Of a stretch of 50,731 nt of DNA, positions 43,778-50,731 are shown piece by piece. Under the pieces are notes generated by a model, which did no database searches, was not told the origin of the DNA, and was given only the letters and a program-made list of their open reading frames with translations. Position 1 is the stretch's first letter. Each line of letters begins with the position of its first letter. Both the position numbers and the translations under genes were made by a program. This DNA comes from Firmicutes bacterium UBA2116 (GTDB lineage: Bacteria; Bacillota; Clostridia; Tissierellales; Sedimentibacteraceae). Where the stretch lies: assembly GCA_002331025.1 (NCBI GenBank), contig DCYG01000009.1, positions 122,666-173,396 of the forward strand. Direction: 5' to 3'.

Positions 43778-44710
43778 TTATGAATGAATCCAAGTACCGG
43801 TCTTTCCTGCCAAGCCGTCAGCTGCTTTTTCCAATGAAGTGATTAAAGCCTTTCTGCCCGGCTTGGATGCTGCAAAGGCAATGGCTGCTCTGACCTTCGG
43901 AAGCATTGAACCCTCTGCAAACTCTTTATTTGCAATATGCATTTCGGCTGTTTGTATATCTAGTTCAGATAGCCACTCCTGATCCGGCTTGCCAAATTTT
44001 ATAGCTACCTTTTCAACCGCAGTAAGAACCACAAAGCTGTCGGCATCTATTTTTTCAGCTAAAAGCGAGCTTGCAAAATCCTTGTCAATTACTGCTCCAA
44101 CGCCTTTTAAATGGTTTCCTTCCTTAACAACGGGGATTCCGCCTCCGCCGCATGCTATTACTAACTGACCTGCATTCATAAGATCCTTAACAGTATCAAT
44201 TTCAACTATATCCTGTGGTTTTGGAGATGCAACAACTCTTCTGTAGCCGCGACCTGAATCTTCCACAATTATCATACCGTTGGCTCTGCCTGCTTCTGCT
44301 TCCTGTTCCGTCATAAAAGGCCCTATTGGTTTTGTAGGTCTTTCAAATGCCGGGTCTTTTTCGTCAACAACAACCTGAGTTATTATTGAAGTTACCGGTT
44401 TTTTTATTCCTCTGTTTAACATCTCCTCTCTCAATGCATTTTGCAGATCATATCCTATGTACGCCTGACTCATTGCCACACACATTGAAAGAGGCATAAA
44501 AGGAAATTTCGGATCAACCTTTCCATACTCCGCAAAAGCATTATTTATCATACCTACCTGAGGTCCGTTCCCGTGAGCAATAACAACATCATAATCAGCT
44601 TCAACTAAGTCAGCTATTGCTTTTGCCGTATATTTCACTGCATCCATTTGCTCAGATAGTGTACTTCCCAATGCATTTCCGCCTAATGCTATAACTACTT
44701 TCTTATTCAT
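43778..44710 (-). CDS. arcC: Carbamate kinase (ArcC/YqeA type)
   Basis: The 310-residue kinase makes ATP from carbamoyl phosphate, giving ammonia and carbon dioxide. Motifs are VVIALGGNALGS at the start, DVVIAHGNGPQVG (about 60-72) and VIACGGGGIPVV (about 190-200), all typical. In this cluster it would capture the energy from the carbamoyl group released by YgeW. It overlaps the end of ygfK by 8 bases, and its AGGAGG-type site lies within ygfK's last codons. Confidence 0.96.
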   Translation of the reverse strand: MNKKVVIALGGNALGSTLSEQMDAVKYTAKAIADLVEADYDVVIAHGNGPQVGMINNAFAEYGKVDPKFPFMPLSMCVAMSQAYIGYDLQNALREEMLNRGIKKPVTSIITQVVVDEKDPAFERPTKPIGPFMTEQEAEAGRANGMIIVEDSGRGYRRVVASPKPQDIVEIDTVKDLMNAGQLVIACGGGGIPVVKEGNHLKGVGAVIDKDFASSLLAEKIDADSFVVLTAVEKVAIKFGKPDQEWLSELDIQTAEMHIANKEFAEGSMLPKVRAAIAFAASKPGRKALITSLEKAADGLAGKTGTWIHS

Positions 44711-46412
44711 AATTCCTCCATAAATAAGGATATTCTTTTATCATTGTTTCAAGAATTTTTTCAATTCCTTTTTTTACATTATTATTTATATCGTATTCGT
44801 AAACTGTTTTGTCTTCATCTCTTAATAAGAACTTCGAATCTCCTAATTTTAAGATACCCGAATTGTCAGAGCTGTTAAATTCTTCTTCATCTGCAAACAA
44901 GGTAATCTTTTTAAAATACGGAAATCCTCCTCTTGTGCAGAATGTATGACAGTCGTCGCACTCATTACATCTGTTTTCTATGTGTACTATCTGGTAAGGA
45001 GAATCAAAGCTGTCGTCATAAACTCTGATGTTTGCTCTGTTTGGACAAACGTCTACACAAATTCCGCAATTAACCTTGAAGCAGTCGTAAACAGGTAATG
45101 TATCCTCTAAGTATCTTCCGTCGCCTTTGTTTTTGTAATTTGAATCATGTTTTGCTTTTTCACACAATTCCTTTACCGAAGCAATATCAACCTTTTTAAA
45201 ATTAAATTGCTCATGTGATATTTTATCGGTCAAGGTTTTCATGTTTTTATATCCGCCGGGCTTTAATAGAAGTGTGGATACAGTTACGGGTGCAATCCCG
45301 GTTTTTAAAACCTCAACTACGTTATTTTTATCAATTCCGCCTGAGAATGACATGGAAATATTGCCGTCAAAACTCTCCGCAAACAGCCTTGCAACACCCA
45401 AGGCTATCGGATAAAGCGGCTTGCCCGACAAATACATTGCCTCGCCCGGCAATATTTTTCTCGAATTATAGACAGGAAGCGTATTTGTAAGCTTTATGCC
45501 CACAAACAGATTGTTTTCACTGCCTAATTTTCTTAATTGCTTGACAATATCCACCGCATGATCAAATTTCAGATCATGCTCAAAATCTTCTTTTTTCAGT
45601 TCTATGTCTTTATATCCTAAATTGTCTAATATACTTCTTACATTATCAAAGCCCAATAACGTCGCATTGCATTTTATAAATGTATTAATTTTTTTATTCA
45701 CTATTAAATGCTTGGCTATATCTGATATTTCTTCCGCCTTTGCGCCGTGCATTGTTGATAAGGTTATTGTATTGGTTATATTAGAAGTAATCTTATCTAT
45801 ATCCTCAATTTTAAACCTTTTAAACTTACTGATATTATTTTTCAGCACATTGATACATTCTTTAAACACAGGTGTATCTTGTGCATCCTTGAGATTATCT
45901 ATAAAATCTGATATTTTTTTAGATTGAATTCCTTCAAGGTTGTATCCGACGCTTATAACGAACACAAAGTCCTTGATATCGGATATTCCAAGTTCAATAG
46001 CCATAGACTGCAGCAATACGGAACCCTTGATATATTCATCGGTCGCTTCTGCTACTGTCAGTTCCGTTGACCATTCAACGTTGTATCCGACATTTTTAAC
46101 GTCTATACACGGCTTTTCAATCATTGACTGCATTTCTTTACCATCTATAATCTGAACCGTCTTAAGCTCAAAAAATCTTCCGCCGGTTAAATAGCCCGAC
46201 AATAAATTCTGAGCCAATTGTGTATGAGGTCCTGCGGCAGGTCCTATTGGTAAACGCAAATATTCCTTGTCAAAATTCATCCTTGCATTATCATTTATAT
46301 CTGCAAAGAAATCCTTCTTATCAACTTCAAATATTTTACCCTTCGTATAGTAATCCTGCAAACAGACATCTATGAGATATTCAAATGATAAAGGTCTCAT
46401 TACATCGCTCAT
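44703..46412 (-). CDS. ygfK: Short YgfK-like flavoprotein/ferredoxin, missing the NAD(P)H-oxidoreductase module
   Basis: YgfK is annotated as a putative selenate reductase subunit and belongs to the urate-degradation cluster. Residues about 1-420 match the dihydropyrimidine-dehydrogenase-like TIM barrel (LPIGPAAGPHTQLAQNL, FFELKTVQI, FVISVGYNLEGIQ, VGIKLTNTL, MSFSGGIDKNN). Residues about 440-495 form two 4Fe-4S sites (CGICVDVCPNRAN and CNECDDCHTFC). E. coli YgfK is about 1030 residues, with a GltD-like FAD/NAD(P)H domain between these parts; here it is absent without a broken frame. The first cluster also has a changed ligand spacing. The GTG at 46430 overlaps the ribosome site, so the ATG at 46412 is preferred. 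Confidence 0.88.
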   Translation of the reverse strand: MSDVMRPLSFEYLIDVCLQDYYTKGKIFEVDKKDFFADINDNARMNFDKEYLRLPIGPAAGPHTQLAQNLLSGYLTGGRFFELKTVQIIDGKEMQSMIEKPCIDVKNVGYNVEWSTELTVAEATDEYIKGSVLLQSMAIELGISDIKDFVFVISVGYNLEGIQSKKISDFIDNLKDAQDTPVFKECINVLKNNISKFKRFKIEDIDKITSNITNTITLSTMHGAKAEEISDIAKHLIVNKKINTFIKCNATLLGFDNVRSILDNLGYKDIELKKEDFEHDLKFDHAVDIVKQLRKLGSENNLFVGIKLTNTLPVYNSRKILPGEAMYLSGKPLYPIALGVARLFAESFDGNISMSFSGGIDKNNVVEVLKTGIAPVTVSTLLLKPGGYKNMKTLTDKISHEQFNFKKVDIASVKELCEKAKHDSNYKNKGDGRYLEDTLPVYDCFKVNCGICVDVCPNRANIRVYDDSFDSPYQIVHIENRCNECDDCHTFCTRGGFPYFKKITLFADEEEFNSSDNSGILKLGDSKFLLRDEDKTVYEYDINNNVKKGIEKILETMIKEYPYLWRNYE

Positions 46413-46428
46413 ATTAATTCCTTTCCTC

Positions 46429-46502
46429 ACAAACGTATAATTTATTTACAAACGCATCATTTATTTACAAACGAACATAGGACGGTATAATTTCCCCGTC
46501 CT
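46429..46502. repeat. Short tandem repeat and hairpin between ygeY and ygfK
   Basis: A 19-base unit beginning ACAAACG and ending ATTTATTT occurs twice (46429-46447, 46448-46466) with a partial third unit (46467-46478). It is followed by a 7-bp stem, AGGACGG with CCGTCCT (46479-46485 and 46496-46502). No T-run follows on the minus strand. This may be an RNA processing site that gives ygeXWY and ygfK different levels. Confidence 0.5.
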
Positions 46503-46512
46503 TGTTGATTAT

Positions 46513-47835
46513 TTATTTATTGTTAACGTAAATTACAGGAAGAGCAGCATAAACAGCAGCACATTTAACTAAATCCTCTTTCCAGGTTTTTTCGTTTGGT
46601 GCATGCGCCTGTGCCTCTGCTCCCGGTCCGAATCCTATTACCGGTATGCCGTTACGTCCCATTATTGAAACTCCGTTTGTTGAGAAGGTCCATTTATCGG
46701 TTAAAGGACGTGCTTTTCTCATTGCGTCAGTTTCCGGCGAACCACTTCTGCCTGTACCGTAAAGTCCTTTGTATGCTTCTTCCATTGCCTTTGTTACTGC
46801 ATGGTCTTCAGGAATAACCCATGTAGGGAAGTAGCACTCTATCGGATATACTAATCCTGTGTAACTCGGTCTGTCATATTGATACATGCTTACTGCAGCG
46901 TTATATTTCTTAACTGCCGGAAGTGCACGTATTTCATCTAAGCAGCTTTCCCATGTTTCACCTGCTGTCATACGACGATCCAGTGAAACTGAGCATGAAT
47001 CTGCAACTGCACAACGGCTTGGAGATGTAAAGAATATTTCTGATGTGGTTACTGTACCTCTGCCTAGGAAGTTTGCTTCTTTCCATTCAGGATTATACTT
47101 TTGATCCAGCATCTTAACAAGACCTTTGATTTCTTTATCATCGGCTGCGTCATTTTCGTTGAGGTCACGTATATTTAATAATATTTCTGCCATTTTGTAA
47201 ATAGCATTTTCGCCTCTTTCCGGAGCGGAACCGTGGCATGAAACACCTTGAACATCTACACGAATTTCCATACGTCCGCGTTGTCCTCTGTAAATACCGC
47301 CGTCTGTAGGCTCTGTTGAAACAACAAACTCCGGTCTCACCTTATCTTCTTTGATTATATATTCCCAGCAAAGTCCGTCGCAATCTTCTTCCTGAACTGT
47401 TCCCGTAACCAAAGCAGTATATTTGTCATTTAACAGACCTAAGTCTTTCATTATTTTTGCACCATATACGGCTGAAACTATACCTCCTAATTGATCGGAT
47501 GTTCCTCTTCCTCCTATTTCAGTGTCTGATTCAAAGCCTTCATAAGGGTCAAACTGCCAGTTTGCCTTATTTCCTATACCAACGGTATCAATATGTGCAT
47601 CAAAGCCTATCAATTTTTCACCGGTACCCATATAACCCAGGACATTACCTTGAGGGTCAATCTGAACCTTGTCAAATCCTAACATTTTCATTTCTTCGGC
47701 AATACGATCTATAACGCCTTTTTCTTCGGCACTTTCACCGGGTATGCGAACTAAATCTCTCAGAAATTTAGTCATATCTTTTTCATAACCCTGTGCCGTC
47801 TCTTTAATCTTATTGAAATCTAAATTAGCACTCAT
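46513..47835 (-). CDS. ygeY: YgeY, M20-family selenium-metabolism-linked hydrolase
   Basis: The 440-residue metallohydrolase has the M20 ligands: FDAHIDTVG, GRGTSDQLGG and VQEEDCDG, and the STEPTDGGIYRGQRGR block typical of YgeY. It would hydrolyse an acyl- or ureido-amino acid intermediate of purine breakdown; the exact substrate is not proven. An upstream TTG at 47847 lies within the GGAGG site, so the ATG at 47835 (MSANLDF) is the better start. It lies 22 bases after ygeW. Confidence 0.93.
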   Translation of the reverse strand: MSANLDFNKIKETAQGYEKDMTKFLRDLVRIPGESAEEKGVIDRIAEEMKMLGFDKVQIDPQGNVLGYMGTGEKLIGFDAHIDTVGIGNKANWQFDPYEGFESDTEIGGRGTSDQLGGIVSAVYGAKIMKDLGLLNDKYTALVTGTVQEEDCDGLCWEYIIKEDKVRPEFVVSTEPTDGGIYRGQRGRMEIRVDVQGVSCHGSAPERGENAIYKMAEILLNIRDLNENDAADDKEIKGLVKMLDQKYNPEWKEANFLGRGTVTTSEIFFTSPSRCAVADSCSVSLDRRMTAGETWESCLDEIRALPAVKKYNAAVSMYQYDRPSYTGLVYPIECYFPTWVIPEDHAVTKAMEEAYKGLYGTGRSGSPETDAMRKARPLTDKWTFSTNGVSIMGRNGIPVIGFGPGAEAQAHAPNEKTWKEDLVKCAAVYAALPVIYVNNK

Positions 47836-47857
47836 TTTTTCCTCCAAATTTATCTAT

Positions 47858-49054
47858 TTATCTTATCAGCCTTGCTTTATTCTGGTCCATTAATTTTTGT
47901 AAAGTCTCCTCAGGATTTTTTACTTTTTGCGTAAATATCATAGCTGCTATGATATATGGCTTGAAGCTTGCTTCTTTGTACAAAGGTATTCTGTATCTGT
48001 CAAATACTGTTGCGTCTACCTCACCTGTTTTACAGCTTACACCTGTTATATCGGCAGGAAGGCAGTGCATGTATAATGCTTTTCCGTTCTTTGTTGTTTT
48101 CATTAATTCTTCTGTACAAGCCCAATCGGTATATTCAGCATTTTGTGCAAGTAATTTCTTTTCTAATTCCTTGATCTCATCAAATTTTCCTTCTCCGTAA
48201 AGGTTGGTTCTTTCTTCCATAGCCGCAAAAGGAGCCCAGCTCTTAGGATAAACTATGTCTGCATTCTTGAAAGCTTCTGCCATATCGTTTGTCTTTGTAA
48301 ATTTACCGCCGTATTTTTCCGCGTTCTTTCTTGCTACTTCTTCTACTTCAGGCATAACCTCGTATCCTTCAGGATGAGCAAGCACAACTTCCATGCCGAA
48401 TCTTGTCATAAGGCCGATAATTCCCTGAGGTACAGAAAGAGGTTTCCCGTATGAAGGTGAATAAGCCCAAGTCATAGCGATTTTCTTTCCTTTTAAATTT
48501 TCAATTCCGCCAAATTCATGAATTAAATGCAATGCATCTGCCATAGTCTGTGTCGGGTGGTCAATATCACATTGAAGGTTAACTACCGTGGGTCTTTGTT
48601 CAAGAACTCCATCCTTAAATCCTTCTTCCACATATTCGGCAACTGCCTTTTCGTAAGTGTGACCCTTGCCGATGTACATGTCATCACGAATACCTATTAC
48701 GTCAGCCATGAAAGAAATCATATTAGCAGTTTCCTTAACTGTTTCCCCGTGAGCTATTTGTGATTTTCCTTCATCCAAGTCTTGTATCGTCAATCCTAAC
48801 AGGTTGCATGCAGAAGTAAATGAAAATCTTGTTCTTGTGGAGTTGTCTCTGAATACAGATATTCCTAATCCGGAATCAAATATCTTTGTACTGATGTTGT
48901 TTTCTCTTAAATATCTGAGAGTATCTGCTACGGTGAATATTGCTTCTAATTCTTCCTGAGTTTTATCCCATGTAAGTAAAAAGTCGTTCTGATAAAGATC
49001 CTTATAATTTAATCCTTTTAATTTGTTTAATAAATCATTAAAATTTTTGTTCAT
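47858..49054 (-). CDS. ygeW: YgeW, knotted carbamoyltransferase
   Basis: This 398-residue aspartate/ornithine carbamoyltransferase homologue has the carbamoyl-phosphate motif DNSTRTRFSF (about 71-80), DLDEGKSQIAHGET and MHCLPADI. YgeW is a knotted transcarbamylase whose physiological substrate was long unknown. In this cluster it would work in the catabolic direction, giving carbamoyl phosphate for the kinase and a diamino acid for YgeX. It follows ygeX by 38 bases and has an AAGGAG site. Confidence 0.93.
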   Translation of the reverse strand: MNKNFNDLLNKLKGLNYKDLYQNDFLLTWDKTQEELEAIFTVADTLRYLRENNISTKIFDSGLGISVFRDNSTRTRFSFTSACNLLGLTIQDLDEGKSQIAHGETVKETANMISFMADVIGIRDDMYIGKGHTYEKAVAEYVEEGFKDGVLEQRPTVVNLQCDIDHPTQTMADALHLIHEFGGIENLKGKKIAMTWAYSPSYGKPLSVPQGIIGLMTRFGMEVVLAHPEGYEVMPEVEEVARKNAEKYGGKFTKTNDMAEAFKNADIVYPKSWAPFAAMEERTNLYGEGKFDEIKELEKKLLAQNAEYTDWACTEELMKTTKNGKALYMHCLPADITGVSCKTGEVDATVFDRYRIPLYKEASFKPYIIAAMIFTQKVKNPEETLQKLMDQNKARLIR

Positions 49055-49092
49055 GTGTTTCTCCTTTTTAAAAATTAATTTTTTATTTTGAT

Positions 49093-50301
49093 TTATTTGT
49101 TAGGATAAGCTCCATTCCACACTATATCTCTGTATCCTTCGAAGTAAGTGTCTCCCTCTGTGCTGAATAACAATACTACCGAATTTTCATCAAGCTTCAA
49201 GCTTTCTTTGATACCCTTCAATTCATCCTTTGTCATAACCTGTGATACAACACCCATGGTAGCTGCTCCGCTTTCACCTGATATAACTCTTTCGTCTCCT
49301 TTAAGAGGATTTCCCAAAACTCTCATGCCGTGAGCCGCAGTTTCCTCCGGTATTGATAAGAAATTTTCTGCATATGCATTAAGTATCGGCCAGCCGATTG
49401 TGATTGGCTCTCCACATGCGAGACCCGCCATAATAGTGTTCATTTCACCCGTTACAGGATGCAATCTGCCGTCATCTGCTTTTGCCGTACCGTAAAGACA
49501 AGCTGCCTTATCGGGCTCTACTATCGTTATTACCGGCTTACTGTCTGCATATACTGATGAAAAGAATCCGCATACTCCGGATGCCATCGAACCTACTCCG
49601 GCCTGCAGGAAAATATGTGTAGGTTTTATATTTTGTTTTTGCAGCTTCAGATAAGCCTCATATGCCATAGTCATGTATCCCTGCATAATCCATCTCGGCA
49701 ATTCTTCATATCCCGGCCATGATGTATCCTGAACCATTACATAACCGTTTTTTTCGGCTAATTCGTTACAGTACCTGACGGTGTCATCATAATTCCACTC
49801 TGTTATCTCACATGTTGCGCCGTGCGCTCTTATTCTGTCACGTCTTTCAAGTGCACTTCCCTTTGGCATATAAACAATCGCTTTTTGTTTTAACTGTTCT
49901 GCAGTCCAGGCGATTCCTCTTCCGTGATTTCCGTCGGTTGCCGTTATAAACGTCAACTCACCTAACTCTTTTTTAACCTTATCGGAAATTAATGTTTTAT
50001 ATGGAAGTTCATCTATGTCTTTTTCTAATTTTCTGGCAATATACTGTCCTATCGTGTAGCTTCCGCCTAATACCTTGAACGCATTGAGTCCAAACCTATG
50101 CGATTCATCTTTTATGAAGACGTCTTTTAAACCCAGATACTTTGCCAATTCCTTTAACTCCACCAAAGGAGTTTCCGTATACTGATCAAAGCTTGAATGG
50201 TATTTAAGAACTTTATTTGCTGTTTCTTCATTCACAAAGCTTAAATCTGGTTTCTCCCTCTTGGAAATATCGTTTTGTACTAAATCATATTTCAGTGTCA
50301 T
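49093..50301 (-). CDS. ygeX: YgeX, 2,3-diaminopropionate ammonia-lyase
   Basis: This 402-residue PLP enzyme splits 2,3-diaminopropionate into pyruvate and two ammonia. The PLP lysine is K76 in RFGLNAFKVLGGSY. The TATDGNHGRGIAW substrate motif and the glycine-rich AGVGSMASG phosphate loop are intact. It is the first gene behind the sigma-54-type promoter, and AAAGG lies 8 bases before the ATG. It would be the final nitrogen-releasing step of the pathway. Confidence 0.95.
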   Translation of the reverse strand: MTLKYDLVQNDISKREKPDLSFVNEETANKVLKYHSSFDQYTETPLVELKELAKYLGLKDVFIKDESHRFGLNAFKVLGGSYTIGQYIARKLEKDIDELPYKTLISDKVKKELGELTFITATDGNHGRGIAWTAEQLKQKAIVYMPKGSALERRDRIRAHGATCEITEWNYDDTVRYCNELAEKNGYVMVQDTSWPGYEELPRWIMQGYMTMAYEAYLKLQKQNIKPTHIFLQAGVGSMASGVCGFFSSVYADSKPVITIVEPDKAACLYGTAKADDGRLHPVTGEMNTIMAGLACGEPITIGWPILNAYAENFLSIPEETAAHGMRVLGNPLKGDERVISGESGAATMGVVSQVMTKDELKGIKESLKLDENSVVLLFSTEGDTYFEGYRDIVWNGAYPNK

Positions 50302-50347
50302 CTTTACTACCTTTCTTAGAATATTTTACAAATATACAAATACATTA

Positions 50348-50366
50348 AAGCAAAATTTATGCCAAC
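50348..50366 (-). promoter_or_regulatory. Sigma-54 (-24/-12) promoter of the purine cluster
   Basis: On the minus strand the sequence TGGCATA-AATT-TTGCT aligns with the consensus TGGCACG-NNNN-TTGCW. The invariant GG (50363-50362) and GC (50351-50350) are separated by exactly 10 bases. Transcription would start near 50338, giving a leader of about 37 bases to the ygeX ATG. No good sigma-A promoter was seen at this place. In Escherichia a sigma-54 activator gene (ygeV) lies beside ygeW, which fits. Confidence 0.78.
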
Positions 50367-50418
50367 TTTTTCATAAATTATTATCATTTTTTTATGGCTC
50401 AAAAAACCAAGTTAATTT

Positions 50419-50442
50419 ATTCTGTTGAATTTTCAACAGAAT
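50419..50442. promoter_or_regulatory. 24-bp palindrome, candidate enhancer site
   Basis: Left arm ATTCTGTTGAA (50419-50429) and its exact complement TTCAACAGAAT (50432-50442) are separated by two Ts. It is centred about 92 bases upstream of the predicted sigma-54 transcription start, the usual distance for binding sites of sigma-54 activators. Confidence 0.6.
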
Positions 50443-50492
50443 TCAATTTCAAAAAATAACAGAAAAAACAAATCCACAATAATTTAACTACA

Positions 50493-50532
50493 TTATTATC
50501 AATATGATAAATTATTATCATATTGATAATAA
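50493..50532. promoter_or_regulatory. Large perfect inverted repeat made of two TTATCA-N3-TGATAA boxes
   Basis: Two 18-base arms are perfect complements around a 4-base spacer. Each arm itself carries a TTATCA-N3-TGATAA box (50496-50510 and 50515-50529). It lies about 155-195 bases upstream of the predicted start of ygeX transcription. No T-run follows it, so operator function is more likely than termination. Confidence 0.6.
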
Positions 50533-50634
50533 TAATCTCTTGATTTAACACTAAGCAAAATCGCCTATTCTTGAATGCTTATAAGCTCGGCTTAAAAATT
50601 ATTGTTAAAAAATATACTATCCACAAATATACAT

Positions 50635-50649
50635 TTATCATTTTGATAA
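50635..50649. promoter_or_regulatory. Third TTATCA-N3-TGATAA box
   Basis: This box is TTATCA-TTT-TGATAA, the same palindrome as the pair at 50496-50529 with a different centre. Its recurrence about 125 bases away supports a specific DNA-binding protein. It may serve ygeX or a divergent gene beyond the window. Confidence 0.5.
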
Positions 50650-50731
50650 TATCTTGTAATTACATTTACTATTATTTAATATTTGCGGACAATTATTCAA
50701 AAATCTCACGACATAAAAAGAATTGACTAAC

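Larger units (their letters stand above)
50302..50731. other. 430-base intergenic control region upstream of ygeX
   Basis: No gene-sized open frame is present. The stretch is very AT-rich and holds a sigma-54-type promoter near ygeX and three palindromic sites, listed separately. The last bases (50650-50731) contain nothing I can name apart from a TTGACT that could be the -35 box of a divergent promoter beyond the window. Confidence 0.7.

Noticed and set aside
46429..46478. Small CRISPR-like array
   Set aside because: Only 2.6 units of 19 bases without spacers; it is a short tandem duplication.
50493..50532. Terminator of an upstream gene
   Set aside because: The stem is perfect but is followed by no T-run on either strand and recurs as a short box nearby, so an operator is more likely.

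Overview
The window looks like chromosomal DNA of a low-GC, motile, anaerobic Gram-positive bacterium of the class Clostridia. The reasons are strong AGGAGG-type ribosome sites, frequent GTG/TTG starts, the Firmicutes flagellar gene order (flgBC-fliEFGHIJK-flgD-flgE-flbD-motAB-fliM-fliY-cheY-fliOPQR-flhBA-fliA), FliY instead of a lone FliN, CheC/CheD, and the flgM-flgN-flgK-flgL-DUF6470-fliW-csrA block. The genus cannot be fixed from the sequence alone. Every confident gene lies on the minus strand, so transcription runs from high to low coordinates. Layout, in transcription order: (1) 50731-34769 is an anaerobic purine/urate catabolism and selenium-dependent molybdenum hydroxylase cluster: ygeX, ygeW, ygeY, a short ygfK, carbamate kinase, ssnA, an NCS2 purine permease, hyuA, a one-piece selenium-type xanthine dehydrogenase, yqeC and a mocA-yqeB fusion. 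It starts behind a well-matched sigma-54 (-24/-12) promoter with palindromic sites upstream, and ends in a 122-bp palindromic repeat plus a terminator hairpin. (2) 34559-30488 holds a ParA-type ATPase, a ComFB protein, and cheW-mcp-cheW behind a near-consensus SigD (FliA) promoter. (3) 30358-25666 is the late flagellar block flgM to csrA, with its own SigD-like promoter and a terminator after csrA. (4) 25422-25213 is a sigma-A promoter, a cyclic-di-GMP-I riboswitch and a terminator, which together form the leader of the main flagellar operon. (5) 25184-654 is that operon, flgB to cheD, followed by the start of a CDP-glycerol glycerophosphotransferase-like gene that runs off the window. The parts fit together as follows. 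The riboswitch can stop transcription of the basal-body/hook/export genes when c-di-GMP is high. The operon encodes SigD (fliA), which would then activate the flgM and cheW-mcp promoters; FlgM is the SigD antagonist, and FliW-CsrA adds post-transcriptional control. The purine cluster would import purines, open the ring, and yield ammonia, pyruvate-level carbon and ATP from carbamoyl phosphate. The most unusual points are the YgfK that lacks its NAD(P)H-oxidoreductase module, the MocA-YqeB fusion, the sigma-54 control region, the palindromic element that supplies the mocA-yqeB stop codon, and a FliO gene without a normal start codon. No rRNA, tRNA, CRISPR array, transposase or phage gene was seen.
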